From the NCBI RefSeq assembly GCF_027627455.1, contig NZ_CP115483.1, forward strand, positions 2,604,001 through 2,668,000: a DNA stretch of 64,000 nucleotides. The letters run 5' to 3'. Positions 36,269-45,703 of this stretch are shown here, in pieces (within the stretch, counting starts at the first letter, position 1; each line of letters opens with the position of its first letter). Both the position numbers and the translations under genes were made by a program. Source of the DNA: Sphingobacterium sp. SYP-B4668 (GTDB taxonomy: Bacteria > Bacteroidota > Bacteroidia > Sphingobacteriales > Sphingobacteriaceae). The notes under the pieces were generated by a model. It did not search any database. It was not told the origin of the DNA and worked only from the letters and a program-made list of their open reading frames with translations.

Positions 36269-39200
36269 ATGAAGCATTTTTATGCTAAGGGGAGAGCTAT
36301 GTCTTGTTTTCGGAGGGACATAGTGACCAAGTTATCCCGATACGCTGGACAAAGTATCCATGAGCAACCTTTAGGCTCGATAACAAAGTATATTCAGATT
36401 TATTTTCGCGTGAAGCTGCTCATCTATATGGTATTGCTGCTAGCAACGGTTTTGTGTTTCAATATGTTTACCCATGCCCAAGAGCTGTCCGGCAACCAAG
36501 GGGCAGCGACCGGGCACGTCCAGCAGCCGAGGACCGTACTTCGCGGTGAAGTACGCTCGGCTGTCGATGGGCGCCCCATAGACGGGGCATCCATCAAGGT
36601 AAAAGGAGGGAAGGAGAGCACCATCACCGATGGCCAAGGGGCCTTTAGCCTCACCACCTCCTTATCCACCGGAAAGCTGACGGTATCCCACCTGGGCTTC
36701 CTAAGTAAGGAAATCCAGTACGAGGCACAAGCCGCTGAGCTGCACATCGCACTCGTACCCTCCGACAACATGCTCGAAGAAGTGGACGTGGTCAGTACCG
36801 GCTACCAGAAGCTCCCCAAAGAAAGAGCTACGGGTAGCTTTGAGTTTATCGACTCTACTTTATTTAACAGGAAGGTGTCTACGGATTTTGTATCCAGATT
36901 AGAGGATGTGGTACCGGGGCTGTCCACAAATAAAGATAGGGCTTCTAATCGTGGCGATCTGCTGAATATGAATATTAGAGGTGAAAGTAGTATCAATTCA
37001 AACATTTGGCCATTAGTCGTCATCGATGGTGTCCCTTATGAAAATAATATGGCCGACTATGGTATGGCAGCGTATAATAACATCAATCCAAATGACATCG
37101 AAAACATCACGCTACTAAAAGATGCGGCAGCAGCCTCTATCTGGGGATCGCAATCGGGCAATGGGGTGATTGTTATTACGACCAAGAGAGGGAAATTCAA
37201 TCAAAAGGCACAACTATCATTCAATAGTAATTTTACCACAATAGATAAGCCCGACCTCTATAAGTATAAGAATATGTCAACCTCGGACCATATTGAGCTA
37301 ATGCGGCTTTTCTACGACAAAGGGAGGTATAACTCTCGTTTTAATCGATGGAACAATACAGTACCGCCTGTCGTATGGTTGTTTAAGAATGCTACCGACA
37401 AAAAGATAAGCGAAGAGCAACTTAATACCGAACTGGATAGACTGCGGCAGATTGATCAACGCGATGATTTCATGAAGTATATCTACCGCAGACAATCAAA
37501 ACAACAACACAGTTTGAGACTGACACAAGGATCGGACAGGATAAGTTACTCCCTAGGGCTAGGCTACGACCGCAATCTAGGCGCTCTGGTTACCGAAAGT
37601 TACCAACGTATAAATACCAAAATAGCTGTACAGGCTCGACCTGTCAAGAGTTTACTACTGGATTTTTCGGTGGCATACACCGAATCAGATAAGGAAGAGA
37701 GTTGGGATCTAATTGGTTACAATCAGTTGGCGTTAGGTGCTTCAAATTATCCTTATCTCGAGTTGGCTGATGAATGGGGCAATCCATTGCCAGTGGAGAT
37801 TTCCGGATTGAATCCCGGCTTTATTGATACTGTAGGTGGCGGGCTTTTGCAATCCTTCACCTACAGACCTTTGGAAGAACTGTACCGTTCAAAACAAAAC
37901 CAGAAGCAAAAGGAATTATTGATGCAGTTAAATGCAAAATATCAGTTTGGCTTTGGTTTAAGTGTCAGCGGCATGTATGCTTATCAGCGGAATCATAATC
38001 CGATTTCCAACTGGCGTAGCGGCGATTCTTACGAGCTCCGCTCTCAGGCCAATTCCTTTGCTTCCTGGAATGATCACGAAGTAATATGGAATCAGCCGTT
38101 AGGAGACTATTTGTATGGGATGGATTGGAACCACTATTCACACCAGGGGCGGCTGAACCTTATGTTTGATAGAACTTTTGGCGGTCAGCATGCGGTATCA
38201 TTTCTAGCCGGTTTAGACGCACGCGAACTGCAAAGGGATATGAAGACCTATCAGTATTACGGATACGACCCGCTTTCCGGATCTTTTCAGCAGGTACAGT
38301 TCGGTAAGGAGATCCGTCGCTTTAATGGAAAAAGTGGTGTAGCCAAAATAGTAGATCGCTCAAGAATAGAGTCTTTGACCAATCGCTATCTATCATTTTA
38401 TATGAATGGATCATATACCTTCAAAGACCGGTATATATGGTCGGGCAGTATGCGTAAAGACGCTTCCAATCTTTTCGGGGTTAAGGCAAACGATCGAGGG
38501 CAGCCGTTCTGGTCAACAGGTCTCGCCTGGCTGTTATCTAAAGAGGACTTTATGAGTGATAAGTATTTCAACTATCTGAAGCTACGGGCGACTTACGGTT
38601 ACAATGGAAATGTGAATAATAGTATATCCGCTTATCCAATAATGGCGATAGAAAGCCAGCCTCACTATATAACAGGTGAAACGTACGGCACAATAAGTAG
38701 GCCTCCTAACCCTAATTTAAGATGGGAGCGCGTAGGTAATCTCAACTTTGGACTGGACTTTGCCACTGCGGACAACCTTTTTTCGGGCTCCGTAGAGTAT
38801 TACCATAAACGCGCTATTGACTTGATAGCGCAGGCTGAGGTAGATCCTACAGTTGGATTTTCTCACCTCACGGTCAACAGTGCGGATCTACTGACTAAAG
38901 GCTGGGATATATCACTCAACGCCGCTCCGATAAAGACAAAACGCTGGGGATGGAATAGTAATCTCGTATTTGCCCATCTAACAACGAAAGTGACCAAGGC
39001 TTATCTGGCCAATGATATAGCCAGCCTAAATGTGAGCTATGCCAATTCGGTGATTGCGACACCGATAGAAGGAATGGAGCTTTACAGTCTTCTGACCTAT
39101 AAATGGGCTGGGTTAAATCCTGCTGACGGTACTCCCCAGGCATACCTAAACGGAGAGATCTCGGATGATTATATCGCTATACAGAACACAAAAGTATCCG

Positions 39201-39700
39201 AATTGCAAAATCATGGTACGCAGCGTCCGCGATACTTTGGATCATGGCGTAATAGTGTACGGTTTAAGAATATAGAGCTATCCTGGAATATTTCTTATCA
39301 GTTGGGACATAAGTTTATTCGGGAGTCTTTTGACAATGATGTCTTTTTAGAATTAGGAGCAGGGCATTCGGACTATTCTCTGCGTTGGCAAAAGCCAGGT
39401 GATGAAGCCTGGACAGATGTCCCTGCATTTACCTATCCAAACAAATTTCGTTCGAGTCCTATCTACCGAAGCTCGTCCGTGTTGGTCGAGAGGGGGGATC
39501 AGATCAAACTGCGGGATATCCAGGCAAGTATGGGCATCCCGGGTTTAAGCAGGTATGGAATTAATAACTTCCGTCTATACGCTTACGCGCAACATATAGG
39601 CACGATATGGCGCGCAAATAACAAAGGGATAGACAGTGAATATGGAGCTAGTATTCCTGATCCGCTGTCTCTTTCTCTCGGGATAAACTTTAATCTATAA
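36269..39700 (+). CDS. SusC/RagA-family TonB-dependent outer-membrane transporter
   Basis: This 1143-residue protein has a long basic N-terminal region before the hydrophobic signal segment (LLIYMVLLLATVLCFNMF). A carboxypeptidase-D-like domain (RGEVRSAVDGRPIDGASIKV) follows, then the plug (RGESSINSNIWPLVVIDGVP, then LLKDAAAASIWGSQSGNGVI) and a beta-barrel of about 850 residues ending LSLGINFNL. It lacks an STN domain, so sigma signalling is not expected. It forms an operon with SusD and a thioredoxin-like protein. The substrate is unknown. GC content is much higher in 36480-36835 than in the rest. Confidence 0.93.
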   Translation: MKHFYAKGRAMSCFRRDIVTKLSRYAGQSIHEQPLGSITKYIQIYFRVKLLIYMVLLLATVLCFNMFTHAQELSGNQGAATGHVQQPRTVLRGEVRSAVDGRPIDGASIKVKGGKESTITDGQGAFSLTTSLSTGKLTVSHLGFLSKEIQYEAQAAELHIALVPSDNMLEEVDVVSTGYQKLPKERATGSFEFIDSTLFNRKVSTDFVSRLEDVVPGLSTNKDRASNRGDLLNMNIRGESSINSNIWPLVVIDGVPYENNMADYGMAAYNNINPNDIENITLLKDAAAASIWGSQSGNGVIVITTKRGKFNQKAQLSFNSNFTTIDKPDLYKYKNMSTSDHIELMRLFYDKGRYNSRFNRWNNTVPPVVWLFKNATDKKISEEQLNTELDRLRQIDQRDDFMKYIYRRQSKQQHSLRLTQGSDRISYSLGLGYDRNLGALVTESYQRINTKIAVQARPVKSLLLDFSVAYTESDKEESWDLIGYNQLALGASNYPYLELADEWGNPLPVEISGLNPGFIDTVGGGLLQSFTYRPLEELYRSKQNQKQKELLMQLNAKYQFGFGLSVSGMYAYQRNHNPISNWRSGDSYELRSQANSFASWNDHEVIWNQPLGDYLYGMDWNHYSHQGRLNLMFDRTFGGQHAVSFLAGLDARELQRDMKTYQYYGYDPLSGSFQQVQFGKEIRRFNGKSGVAKIVDRSRIESLTNRYLSFYMNGSYTFKDRYIWSGSMRKDASNLFGVKANDRGQPFWSTGLAWLLSKEDFMSDKYFNYLKLRATYGYNGNVNNSISAYPIMAIESQPHYITGETYGTISRPPNPNLRWERVGNLNFGLDFATADNLFSGSVEYYHKRAIDLIAQAEVDPTVGFSHLTVNSADLLTKGWDISLNAAPIKTKRWGWNSNLVFAHLTTKVTKAYLANDIASLNVSYANSVIATPIEGMELYSLLTYKWAGLNPADGTPQAYLNGEISDDYIAIQNTKVSELQNHGTQRPRYFGSWRNSVRFKNIELSWNISYQLGHKFIRESFDNDVFLELGAGHSDYSLRWQKPGDEAWTDVPAFTYPNKFRSSPIYRSSSVLVERGDQIKLRDIQASMGIPGLSRYGINNFRLYAYAQHIGTIWRANNKGIDSEYGASIPDPLSLSLGINFNL

Positions 39701-39711
39701 ATATCAAAAAT

Positions 39712-41070
39712 ATGAACAAATGGATATACGTAATAGGGGCGATGTGCACATTGCTACTATTTGGCTGTGATAGTTTTCTGGATCACAAGCCGGACATCAA
39801 AATGACTATACCCGCTTCCCTTTCGGATGCAGACTACTTACTCGATGATTACAATACGATGAATTCTGGTTATCCGTTGCTTGGAGAGATTGGGATCGAC
39901 GATTATTATGTAACAAAGGAAATCTGGGAAAACAGTGCGATGGATCAGCGGAATACCTACACATGGACAGATGAGCCATATACAGATGTCGGGGATTGGC
40001 AACGACCCTACAAAACGGTTTATTACGCGAATCAAGTATTGCAGATACTGGATAAATTGGACCGGAATATACACACTGCCGCCTATAACCGAAATTGGGG
40101 AGCAGCTCATTTTTTTAGAGCCTTCGTATTTCAGCTATTGACGGAAATACATTGTCCGGCCTATATTGATGCTGAGGCCTCAGAAGAGCTGGGTATCCCG
40201 TTAAGGTTAGAAGCAGGTGTTGATGGCGTATCCGTTCGCGCTAGCCTTGAAGATACTTATCGGCAGATAGTCCTTGACTTTAGAGAAGCTGCACGGTTTC
40301 TTCCTGTTATCGAGAACACCAGAGGAAGACCATCAAAGAGCGCTGCCTATGCCGGACTTGCAAGGTCCTATCTGAATATGGGAGACTACAAGCAGGCATT
40401 TCTCTATGCAGATTCTTGTCTACAGTTGAATCCTGACTTGATGGATTATAGTTCCTTAGATGGATCGTTAGGATATCCTATCCCAAGATTCAATGTAGAG
40501 GTCCTGTTTTCGGCAACGAGTAGCGGTATGGGGATAATTGGAGGAACTAATGCATTGGTAGCGGATGGTCTTTACGCTAGTTATGATCCGCATGATCTCC
40601 GTAAACAGATGTATTTTATCCCCAATACCGAGGTTGTCAATACTTACAACTTCAGAGGAGGTTATGATCAGAACTCAGTACAGATGTTTATGGGCATTAC
40701 TACGAGTGAAGTTTATTTGATTAAAGCAGAGGCTGCGAGTCGCTTAGGTAGACAAGGTGAAGCGAGAGATTTGATTAACATACTTCTCCAATCAAGATGG
40801 GATAAAGAGGTCGTGTATGTACCGGTATTAGAATCTGACGGCGAAAAGCTGTTACGACTTATATTGGATGAAAGGCGTAAGGAGCTACTGTTTCGCGGAC
40901 GTAGGTGGGCAGATCTAAAAAGATTAAATCTGGAAAACAGATTTCAGACCGAATTGACCAGAATAGTAGGTGACAGATTGTATACACTAAAAGCTAATGA
41001 TCCGAGGTATGCTGTACGGCTTTCCGAAACAGTGGTAAGGGTGGCAGAGATACCTCAGAACGAAAGATAG
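39712..41070 (+). CDS. SusD/RagB-family nutrient-binding lipoprotein
   Basis: This 452-residue surface lipoprotein partners the SusC transporter 11 bp upstream. Its signal and lipobox are GAMCTLLLFGCDSFLDH. TPR-like helical repeats include YNRNWGAAHFFRAFVFQLLT and PSKSAAYAGLARSYLNMGDY. The C-terminal LILDERRKELLFRGRRWADL is the hallmark of SusD. It is shorter than many SusD proteins, but no domain seems to be missing. Confidence 0.93.
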   Translation: MNKWIYVIGAMCTLLLFGCDSFLDHKPDIKMTIPASLSDADYLLDDYNTMNSGYPLLGEIGIDDYYVTKEIWENSAMDQRNTYTWTDEPYTDVGDWQRPYKTVYYANQVLQILDKLDRNIHTAAYNRNWGAAHFFRAFVFQLLTEIHCPAYIDAEASEELGIPLRLEAGVDGVSVRASLEDTYRQIVLDFREAARFLPVIENTRGRPSKSAAYAGLARSYLNMGDYKQAFLYADSCLQLNPDLMDYSSLDGSLGYPIPRFNVEVLFSATSSGMGIIGGTNALVADGLYASYDPHDLRKQMYFIPNTEVVNTYNFRGGYDQNSVQMFMGITTSEVYLIKAEAASRLGRQGEARDLINILLQSRWDKEVVYVPVLESDGEKLLRLILDERRKELLFRGRRWADLKRLNLENRFQTELTRIVGDRLYTLKANDPRYAVRLSETVVRVAEIPQNER

Positions 41071-41075
41071 ATATT

Positions 41076-42332
41076 ATGAGAAAAATACATTACAGATGTC
41101 TGATTGTTGCGCTGCTATTGGGGTTAGGCATGGTACAGGCACAATCTAGTAAAACGGCGGATTTGACTAAACGACTGCATGTCGGAGATAGTTTTGTGCC
41201 ACCAGCTTCGGTACAGCTGATAAGAGGACTAGAAAAGAGAATTGATTGGAAGCAATTGGAAGATAAGGTGGTCCTATTGGATTTCTTTGATACTTCTTGT
41301 GCTACCTGTATACAGACAATGCCGAAGCTTCAACGATTAAAGGATCTTTATCCAGACAAATTTGAAGTCATCACTGTTACTTGGCAAGATCGAAATACGA
41401 TGACTCGTTTCTTTTCAAAGAATACGTTTTTAAAGGAGCAAGGAGTCAATCTTTCCGTGATCTATTCCGACTTATATTTGAAGAGCTTATTTCCGCACCA
41501 GACAGTACCGCATGCTGTTTTATTGTATAAAGGAAAAGTAAAGGCGATTACTTCATCAGGGTTCATAACGGAAGAAAATATACTAAGGCTCTATGAGCAT
41601 GGAAGTATTCAGCTTCCCTTAAAGGATGATTATGGAAGACGGGACCTTTTAGCCAATCAAAGTAGCGATAGTAGACAGTTTAAGCTTGGAACAATAATAA
41701 CAGACTATCAGGATGGAGTGCCCTACCGTTCTTGGAAATTTGAATTGGATAGTGTTACGGGCTTGTATAAGAGCTCAATCTACAACGCGTCTTTGTTCAC
41801 TGCGCTGAAGGCAATCGTATCCAAAGGAAAACTTAACAAGAGCAACTATATCCCTCGTATGGATAGAGTAATATGGAAAGTGCGTGACTCGACCATATAC
41901 TACGATTTTGCCAAAGAAAACGACTGGAGGATCAGACACGGAATTTGTTACGAACGCTATGATGCTATTCAACGGAATGATTCGGTGCAGGCGCAGATCG
42001 TAAGGGAAGACCTGGAGGATTTTTTTGGTGTCAGCGTGTATGAAGGCACGTATAAAATGAAAGTCTTGAGCTTGATCAGTACGGATATCAAACCGTATAA
42101 AGCCCCTAAAGGTGTGGAAGCGATGGTCTATTTGGGGACAACTGTGTTTGCCGGCTTTATGGATCTAAGTGAAGAGTTCCCCCCGATAGTGGATGGGGTA
42201 AAGTCGGAGCTGGAAATAAAAATATACCCATACAAGTCGCTCGAACAACTTAACGAGCAGCTTGCAAGTTATGGAATTAAAGCTGTGCATAGTGAAAAGG
42301 AGATTGAGGTTCTCTTTATTGAAGAGATTTAG
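41076..42332 (+). CDS. TlpA-like periplasmic thioredoxin-fold protein
   Basis: This 418-residue exported protein has a signal peptide (LIVALLLGLGMVQAQ). Its thioredoxin/AhpC-TSA fold has the redox site LLDFFDTSCATCIQTMPKL (CATC) and the cis-Pro region FPHQTVPHAVLLYKG. The C-terminal half, from about residue 190, has no recognised motif. It follows SusD by five bases in the same operon. TlpA-like proteins beside SusCD are common in Sphingobacteriaceae, perhaps assisting disulfide maintenance of surface proteins or substrate handling; this is inferred. Confidence 0.85.
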   Translation: MRKIHYRCLIVALLLGLGMVQAQSSKTADLTKRLHVGDSFVPPASVQLIRGLEKRIDWKQLEDKVVLLDFFDTSCATCIQTMPKLQRLKDLYPDKFEVITVTWQDRNTMTRFFSKNTFLKEQGVNLSVIYSDLYLKSLFPHQTVPHAVLLYKGKVKAITSSGFITEENILRLYEHGSIQLPLKDDYGRRDLLANQSSDSRQFKLGTIITDYQDGVPYRSWKFELDSVTGLYKSSIYNASLFTALKAIVSKGKLNKSNYIPRMDRVIWKVRDSTIYYDFAKENDWRIRHGICYERYDAIQRNDSVQAQIVREDLEDFFGVSVYEGTYKMKVLSLISTDIKPYKAPKGVEAMVYLGTTVFAGFMDLSEEFPPIVDGVKSELEIKIYPYKSLEQLNEQLASYGIKAVHSEKEIEVLFIEEI

Positions 42333-42339
42333 AAACATT

Positions 42340-42366
42340 AAGGGTATGGATTTCTCCATACCCTTT
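42340..42366 (+). terminator. Rho-independent terminator of SusCD operon
   Basis: AAGGGTATGGA pairs with TCCATACCCTT around a TTTC loop, starting eight bases after the stop of the thioredoxin-like gene and ending in a short T-rich tail. Confidence 0.8.
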
Positions 42367-42399
42367 CTAAGTTTAGCCCCGCTTATTTTAAACGCCCTA

Positions 42400-42630
42400 C
42401 TATGGACGTGCTTTTAACCGAACATTGGTCGTGTTTTCTTCCAACTGTAACGCGTCAGCAATCTCAGATAGGATAGCGACATTCAGTACAGGGTCATTGT
42501 TCGTTGTGCTCTTCGCGGCTTGGATAGCACACATTTTTTCTTCGACAAGACCGCAACTAGGCTCCGAACCTTGTAATGTGTAGTGTGCCGGATTTGAGGG
42601 ATTCGTCCCTGTAAATGAAAACCATGCCAT
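42400..42630 (-). CDS. small Bacteroidota-type protein, unknown function
   Basis: This 76-residue protein starts with MAWFSFTGTNPSNPAHYTL and has Cys residues in EPSCGLVEEKMCAIQAAKS. It ends ENTTNVRLKARP. Small proteins with this MAWFS start and spaced CxxxxxxxCAIQA occur next to regulatory or transport genes in Sphingobacteriaceae, from memory of the family. It has no signal peptide. It may be co-transcribed with the 46-residue gene upstream. Its function is unknown. Confidence 0.65.
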   Translation of the reverse strand: MAWFSFTGTNPSNPAHYTLQGSEPSCGLVEEKMCAIQAAKSTTNNDPVLNVAILSEIADALQLEENTTNVRLKARP

Positions 42631-42689
42631 AATAATGACGGCTTTTATAGATCAAAAAGCCATAAAACGTTAGTTTATGTAGTAATTGA

Positions 42690-42830
42690 TTATGTTTTGC
42701 TACTTTTTTGCACTGGGGTAGCACCCGGATCGCGAATGGTGAATGTGGCAGTTTCCGTACTGCTTGACTTTCTTTTTTCTTGTACCCGCCTCCCGGGAAA
42801 TAGGGCAAATTTTCTTTTGTACTGTTTCAT
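42690..42830 (-). CDS. very small basic protein, uncertain
   Basis: This 46-codon frame starts with MKQYKRKFALFPGRRVQEKR and ends in TIRDPGATPVQKSSKT. It lies 60 bp upstream of the 76-residue gene in the same direction. The strongly basic N-terminus and regular composition favour a real short gene over an overlapping alternative frame. I do not recognise it. Confidence 0.4.
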   Translation of the reverse strand: MKQYKRKFALFPGRRVQEKRKSSSTETATFTIRDPGATPVQKSSKT

Positions 42831-42951
42831 TTTCTTTAATAGTTAGTTGTTAGTATTGCAATTGGCGTAATCTGTTAATAGTATTGGATTTTTGGAGTAT
42901 ACCGCCATGGGTTTCGGTTCATGGCGGTATAGAAGACGATTATACCATAGG

Positions 42952-43338
42952 CTATACGTGATACTTGATCCAGATGGCGAGTTGGTTGACTTCACTCATC
43001 TGCTGCGCACCGATGAGATGCTGGGTCGTAGCTGATTTTTCCAAAATGACATCCTTGACCGTTGGTTTTTTCTGCTGCTGGGCGACTTGCTTGTCAAAGG
43101 CTATTAACGAACGCTGGGCCCATGCATCTGCAATGGCATGTGCCAAGGTATCTCGAAAACCTGAGGGTAGGGATTCCAATTGGGCTTCTTGGCTCTCGGT
43201 GAGTGCAAAGGAGGCATTCATCCAAGCAACAAAGTCTTGTCGGATGGCTTGTACTTCGGCACTGAGTTCACCGGCCGAAAGATTCAAGAGGGCGGACTGC
43301 TTCTGCGCCACTCCTGCATTGTCAAATACATATTTCAT
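42952..43338 (-). CDS. conserved-type small protein, unknown function
   Basis: This 128-residue soluble helical protein is rich in Ala and Gln (SALLNLSAGELSAEVQAIRQ, then AHAIADAWAQRSLIAFDKQV). It has no signal peptide or membrane helix. Its start overlaps the preceding small frame by four bases (ATGA), suggesting coupling. The composition and codon use look genuine. It is probably a Sphingobacteriaceae-specific protein; I cannot assign a role. Confidence 0.65.
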   Translation of the reverse strand: MKYVFDNAGVAQKQSALLNLSAGELSAEVQAIRQDFVAWMNASFALTESQEAQLESLPSGFRDTLAHAIADAWAQRSLIAFDKQVAQQQKKPTVKDVILEKSATTQHLIGAQQMSEVNQLAIWIKYHV

Positions 43339-43544
43339 ATGTTGTATAATAAGTGAGCTGTAAAAGACGAAATCGTAAAAGCGGGAGTCAAGGTGGCAAG
43401 TGCTCCAATATCAGTGAGTTGCACTTTTTTGCAACTCAAAAGCTCCTTTTTAGACTCGAGTTGCTTTTTTATGCAACTCGGCTCATAGGTTGGGGGTACG
43501 GTGACGATGTATTTAATTGGCCTTTCATTTAAGTAAATCATCAC
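43335..43544 (-). CDS. small protein, uncertain
   Basis: This 69-residue frame begins MMIYLNERPIKYIVTVPPTY and ends SFTAHLLYNI, with its TGA stop overlapping the next gene's ATG (ATGA). The coupling is the main argument that it is real. There are no motifs. Confidence 0.35.
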   Translation of the reverse strand: MMIYLNERPIKYIVTVPPTYEPSCIKKQLESKKELLSCKKVQLTDIGALATLTPAFTISSFTAHLLYNI

Positions 43545-43667
43545 TTTTTGAATAAAATTTAAAGTTAAATGTTGGTTGATATAGATTTATTTTATACCTT
43601 AACGGAAACATCATAAAAATGCGTCCTATCGAAGAGGTCGCGCTAATTTTATCAATACATAAACCGT

Positions 43668-44717
43668 ATGGATGTAAATTATTATGCAAGACATATTTTA
43701 AGATGGCTTTATAAATCGCTTTTGATAGCAATTTGCTTTATTGTGGTCGCGTATGTCGTCAATGCGAGGGCTGGTGTATTTGATTTTCAGGCAAATTTAA
43801 GCAACCCAAGCTTTGTGGATATCACAGCAGGTACGGCCGTGATCCTGCTCTTTTATGTGATCCTCATCTCGTTGGTCGTGCGGCTTTACTTTGAGACGGA
43901 CAAGTCGCGCGGATTCTATACCTTTCCGAAGTGGATCCAGCAACTACTCTTGGCGATATTGGCCGGTAGTCTGGTGATATGCATCAACTGCCTGATCTTA
44001 CAGATCTTGTTGGGACGGAAGAACCATGATATCCTTTTTTCGTCGTACTGGTATACCGATTTCTTGTATTTCGCTCCTTTTCTGGTGGGCTATATCGTCC
44101 TTATCTATCGCTATCCTACGCGTATGATACCACCTGTGAAGCTGATACAGGAAGGCAATGGAGTGGTGACGGATGGCGAGCAGCGGATGGAGAAAGAAGC
44201 GCTAGCGGGTGATTTGACAAAGGAATACCTGCGCCTATGGCGACAACAGCGCAATCCTGAAGTGCTCTTGGTCTATCTAAAAGCTATCTTACCAGGGCCT
44301 CCGGCCGAATATGGGAGTGCGGTCCGCTTTTTTGACATTGTGTTCATGGAGACGACGGCCACGGGCTTGATACTGTACCTCTTGAATGGGCAGACCTTAC
44401 CTACTAAAATCAAATCGGCACAAATTGAGGAATGGGATTTAAAGGGGTGGTTTGTCAATACGTCGAGGAGCTTCTACACGAATATGCTGTATGTGAAGTA
44501 TCCGTTGGACAAGATGAACTATCCCAAGTCGGGAGCGGATAGGCACTTGACACTGCATGATGGCTTGGTGGCCAGCTTTGCAAAGGCCTTATCCCCGAAA
44601 AAGTTGCAGAGGCTGCTGCTGGTATCGCGCCATCAGGATCAAAAAATAAAGGAATTTTTGGAGAATATAAATCAATTGGGATACAGCGAATGGGGCGCAT
44701 ATGTACTTAAGGATTAG
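43668..44717 (+). CDS. four-helix membrane protein with LytTR-like DNA-binding C-terminus
   Basis: This 349-residue protein has four hydrophobic segments: LLIAICFIVVAYVVNAR, AVILLFYVILISLVV, LLLAILAGSLVICINCLILQ and FLYFAPFLVGYIVLIYR. The region from residue about 225 holds WFVNTSRSFYTNMLYVKYPL and DRHLTLHDGLVASFAKALSP, which fit the LytTR pattern where a (V/I)xRSF(I/Y) strand precedes the DNA-contacting loop. A membrane-tethered LytTR regulator would be the simplest reading. It lies next to several small genes that it might control. The domain call is moderate. Confidence 0.6.
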   Translation: MDVNYYARHILRWLYKSLLIAICFIVVAYVVNARAGVFDFQANLSNPSFVDITAGTAVILLFYVILISLVVRLYFETDKSRGFYTFPKWIQQLLLAILAGSLVICINCLILQILLGRKNHDILFSSYWYTDFLYFAPFLVGYIVLIYRYPTRMIPPVKLIQEGNGVVTDGEQRMEKEALAGDLTKEYLRLWRQQRNPEVLLVYLKAILPGPPAEYGSAVRFFDIVFMETTATGLILYLLNGQTLPTKIKSAQIEEWDLKGWFVNTSRSFYTNMLYVKYPLDKMNYPKSGADRHLTLHDGLVASFAKALSPKKLQRLLLVSRHQDQKIKEFLENINQLGYSEWGAYVLKD

Positions 44718-44897
44718 TTCGTTGTTTTCTATTTCATGAACTCAAGCCTTAAGGGATATTGCTTGAAAACAGGGGTGGGCAGTTCGGCGATGAAGCTGCC
44801 TTGGGGATGCTGTGTGGAAGGATGAAAGAGGACGGTAGCATCGGGATGGGCGATAGCAGTATCAGGGTTTCGGCATAGGCTGCAAACCTATCACATC

Positions 44898-45215
44898 ATG
44901 TTGCATGTAATAAAGCGTATCTATGGCCTCCTCGAAGGCATCTACCAGCTATTGTCTCAGCTAGCACTCACCAATGAGCTGCTCCAAAGACAGAATGAGC
45001 TGCTGGGCCAATTGCTCCAGCAAGCCACACCCGCAAAGAATATGAACCTGCAAGAGCGTCTTTTGGACAATACCGACCTGAAGCATATCTTGAAGATAGC
45101 GGATACGAAGTTCTTCCAAGCGAAGAAGTTATTCAAGACGTATCGCTTGGATAACAAGGATTATTATCTGCTGGACGAAGTGCTGGATACGATTCAAGAG
45201 CATGAGCAAAGTTAG
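44898..45215 (+). CDS. small coiled-coil/HTH-like protein
   Basis: This 105-residue protein has a Leu/Gln-rich helix (TNELLQRQNELLGQLLQQAT), probably coiled-coil. A second half (DLKHILKIADTKFFQAKKLF, then RLDNKDYYLLDEVLDTI) is similar to the MerR/excisionase-type helix-turn-helix proteins of Bacteroidota mobile elements, with the usual Trp replaced. It may be a DNA-binding protein. It lies 180 bp after the LytTR-like gene and before repeat-rich DNA. Confidence 0.5.
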   Translation: MLHVIKRIYGLLEGIYQLLSQLALTNELLQRQNELLGQLLQQATPAKNMNLQERLLDNTDLKHILKIADTKFFQAKKLFKTYRLDNKDYYLLDEVLDTIQEHEQS

Positions 45216-45703
45216 CAGGAGCTTGGGTAGATGCGTTAATCTACCCAAGCCACGTTCACTATACGATGAGCCTACAACGAGCCTACCTCGACTATACCTC
45301 CACTATACGATGAGCCTGCAACAAGCCTGCAACAAGCCTACCTCGAGTATACGATGAGCCTATCTATACACTTGCTAGGTACTACAATCACACGATGAAA
45401 ATCCTATCATCGCTGTAGGAATAGCCTACCTCGCTTTGCGAAAGAACAACCTACGGCCGCCAGCGCGGACAGATACGGCAGGAATTTCGATACCCACTAC
45501 GCACATCTCGATATTAATTCTCCACTCCGCTTTCTTCGTTATCCTTCATAATCAACCGATACTCTTCGTAATCATTCACAACTAGCTGTCATACATTGTT
45601 TTATCATTTTATGTTTCAATCTTTGTGTTAGCAAGTCGGTCAATGGGCGCCCGGATGGATTTGCATAATGTATTGTTTAACACAGATTTAAAACCAAGAA
45701 AAA
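45216..45703. other. 488-bp intergenic with tandem repeat
   Basis: There is no gene. It carries the 44-bp tandem repeat (45258-45372). A frame at 45625-45867 overlaps the next gene in another phase and is not credible. Confidence 0.5.
45258..45372. repeat. 44-bp-period tandem repeat, about 2.6 copies
   Basis: ACTATACGATGAGCCT starts at 45258 and 45302, and AGTATACGATGAGCC at 45346, an exact 44-bp period. Within units there is an inner series GCCTGCAACAA, GCCTGCAACAA, GCCTACCTCGA of 11 bp. There are no spacers, so this is not CRISPR. Confidence 0.75.

Noticed and set aside
42557..42808. Minus-strand frame of 83 codons overlapping two small genes
   Set aside because: It overlaps the 76-residue and 46-residue candidates in another phase; those have better protein-like sequence.
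45258..45372. Possible CRISPR array
   Set aside because: Repeats are contiguous at a 44-bp period with no unique spacers and no cas genes nearby.
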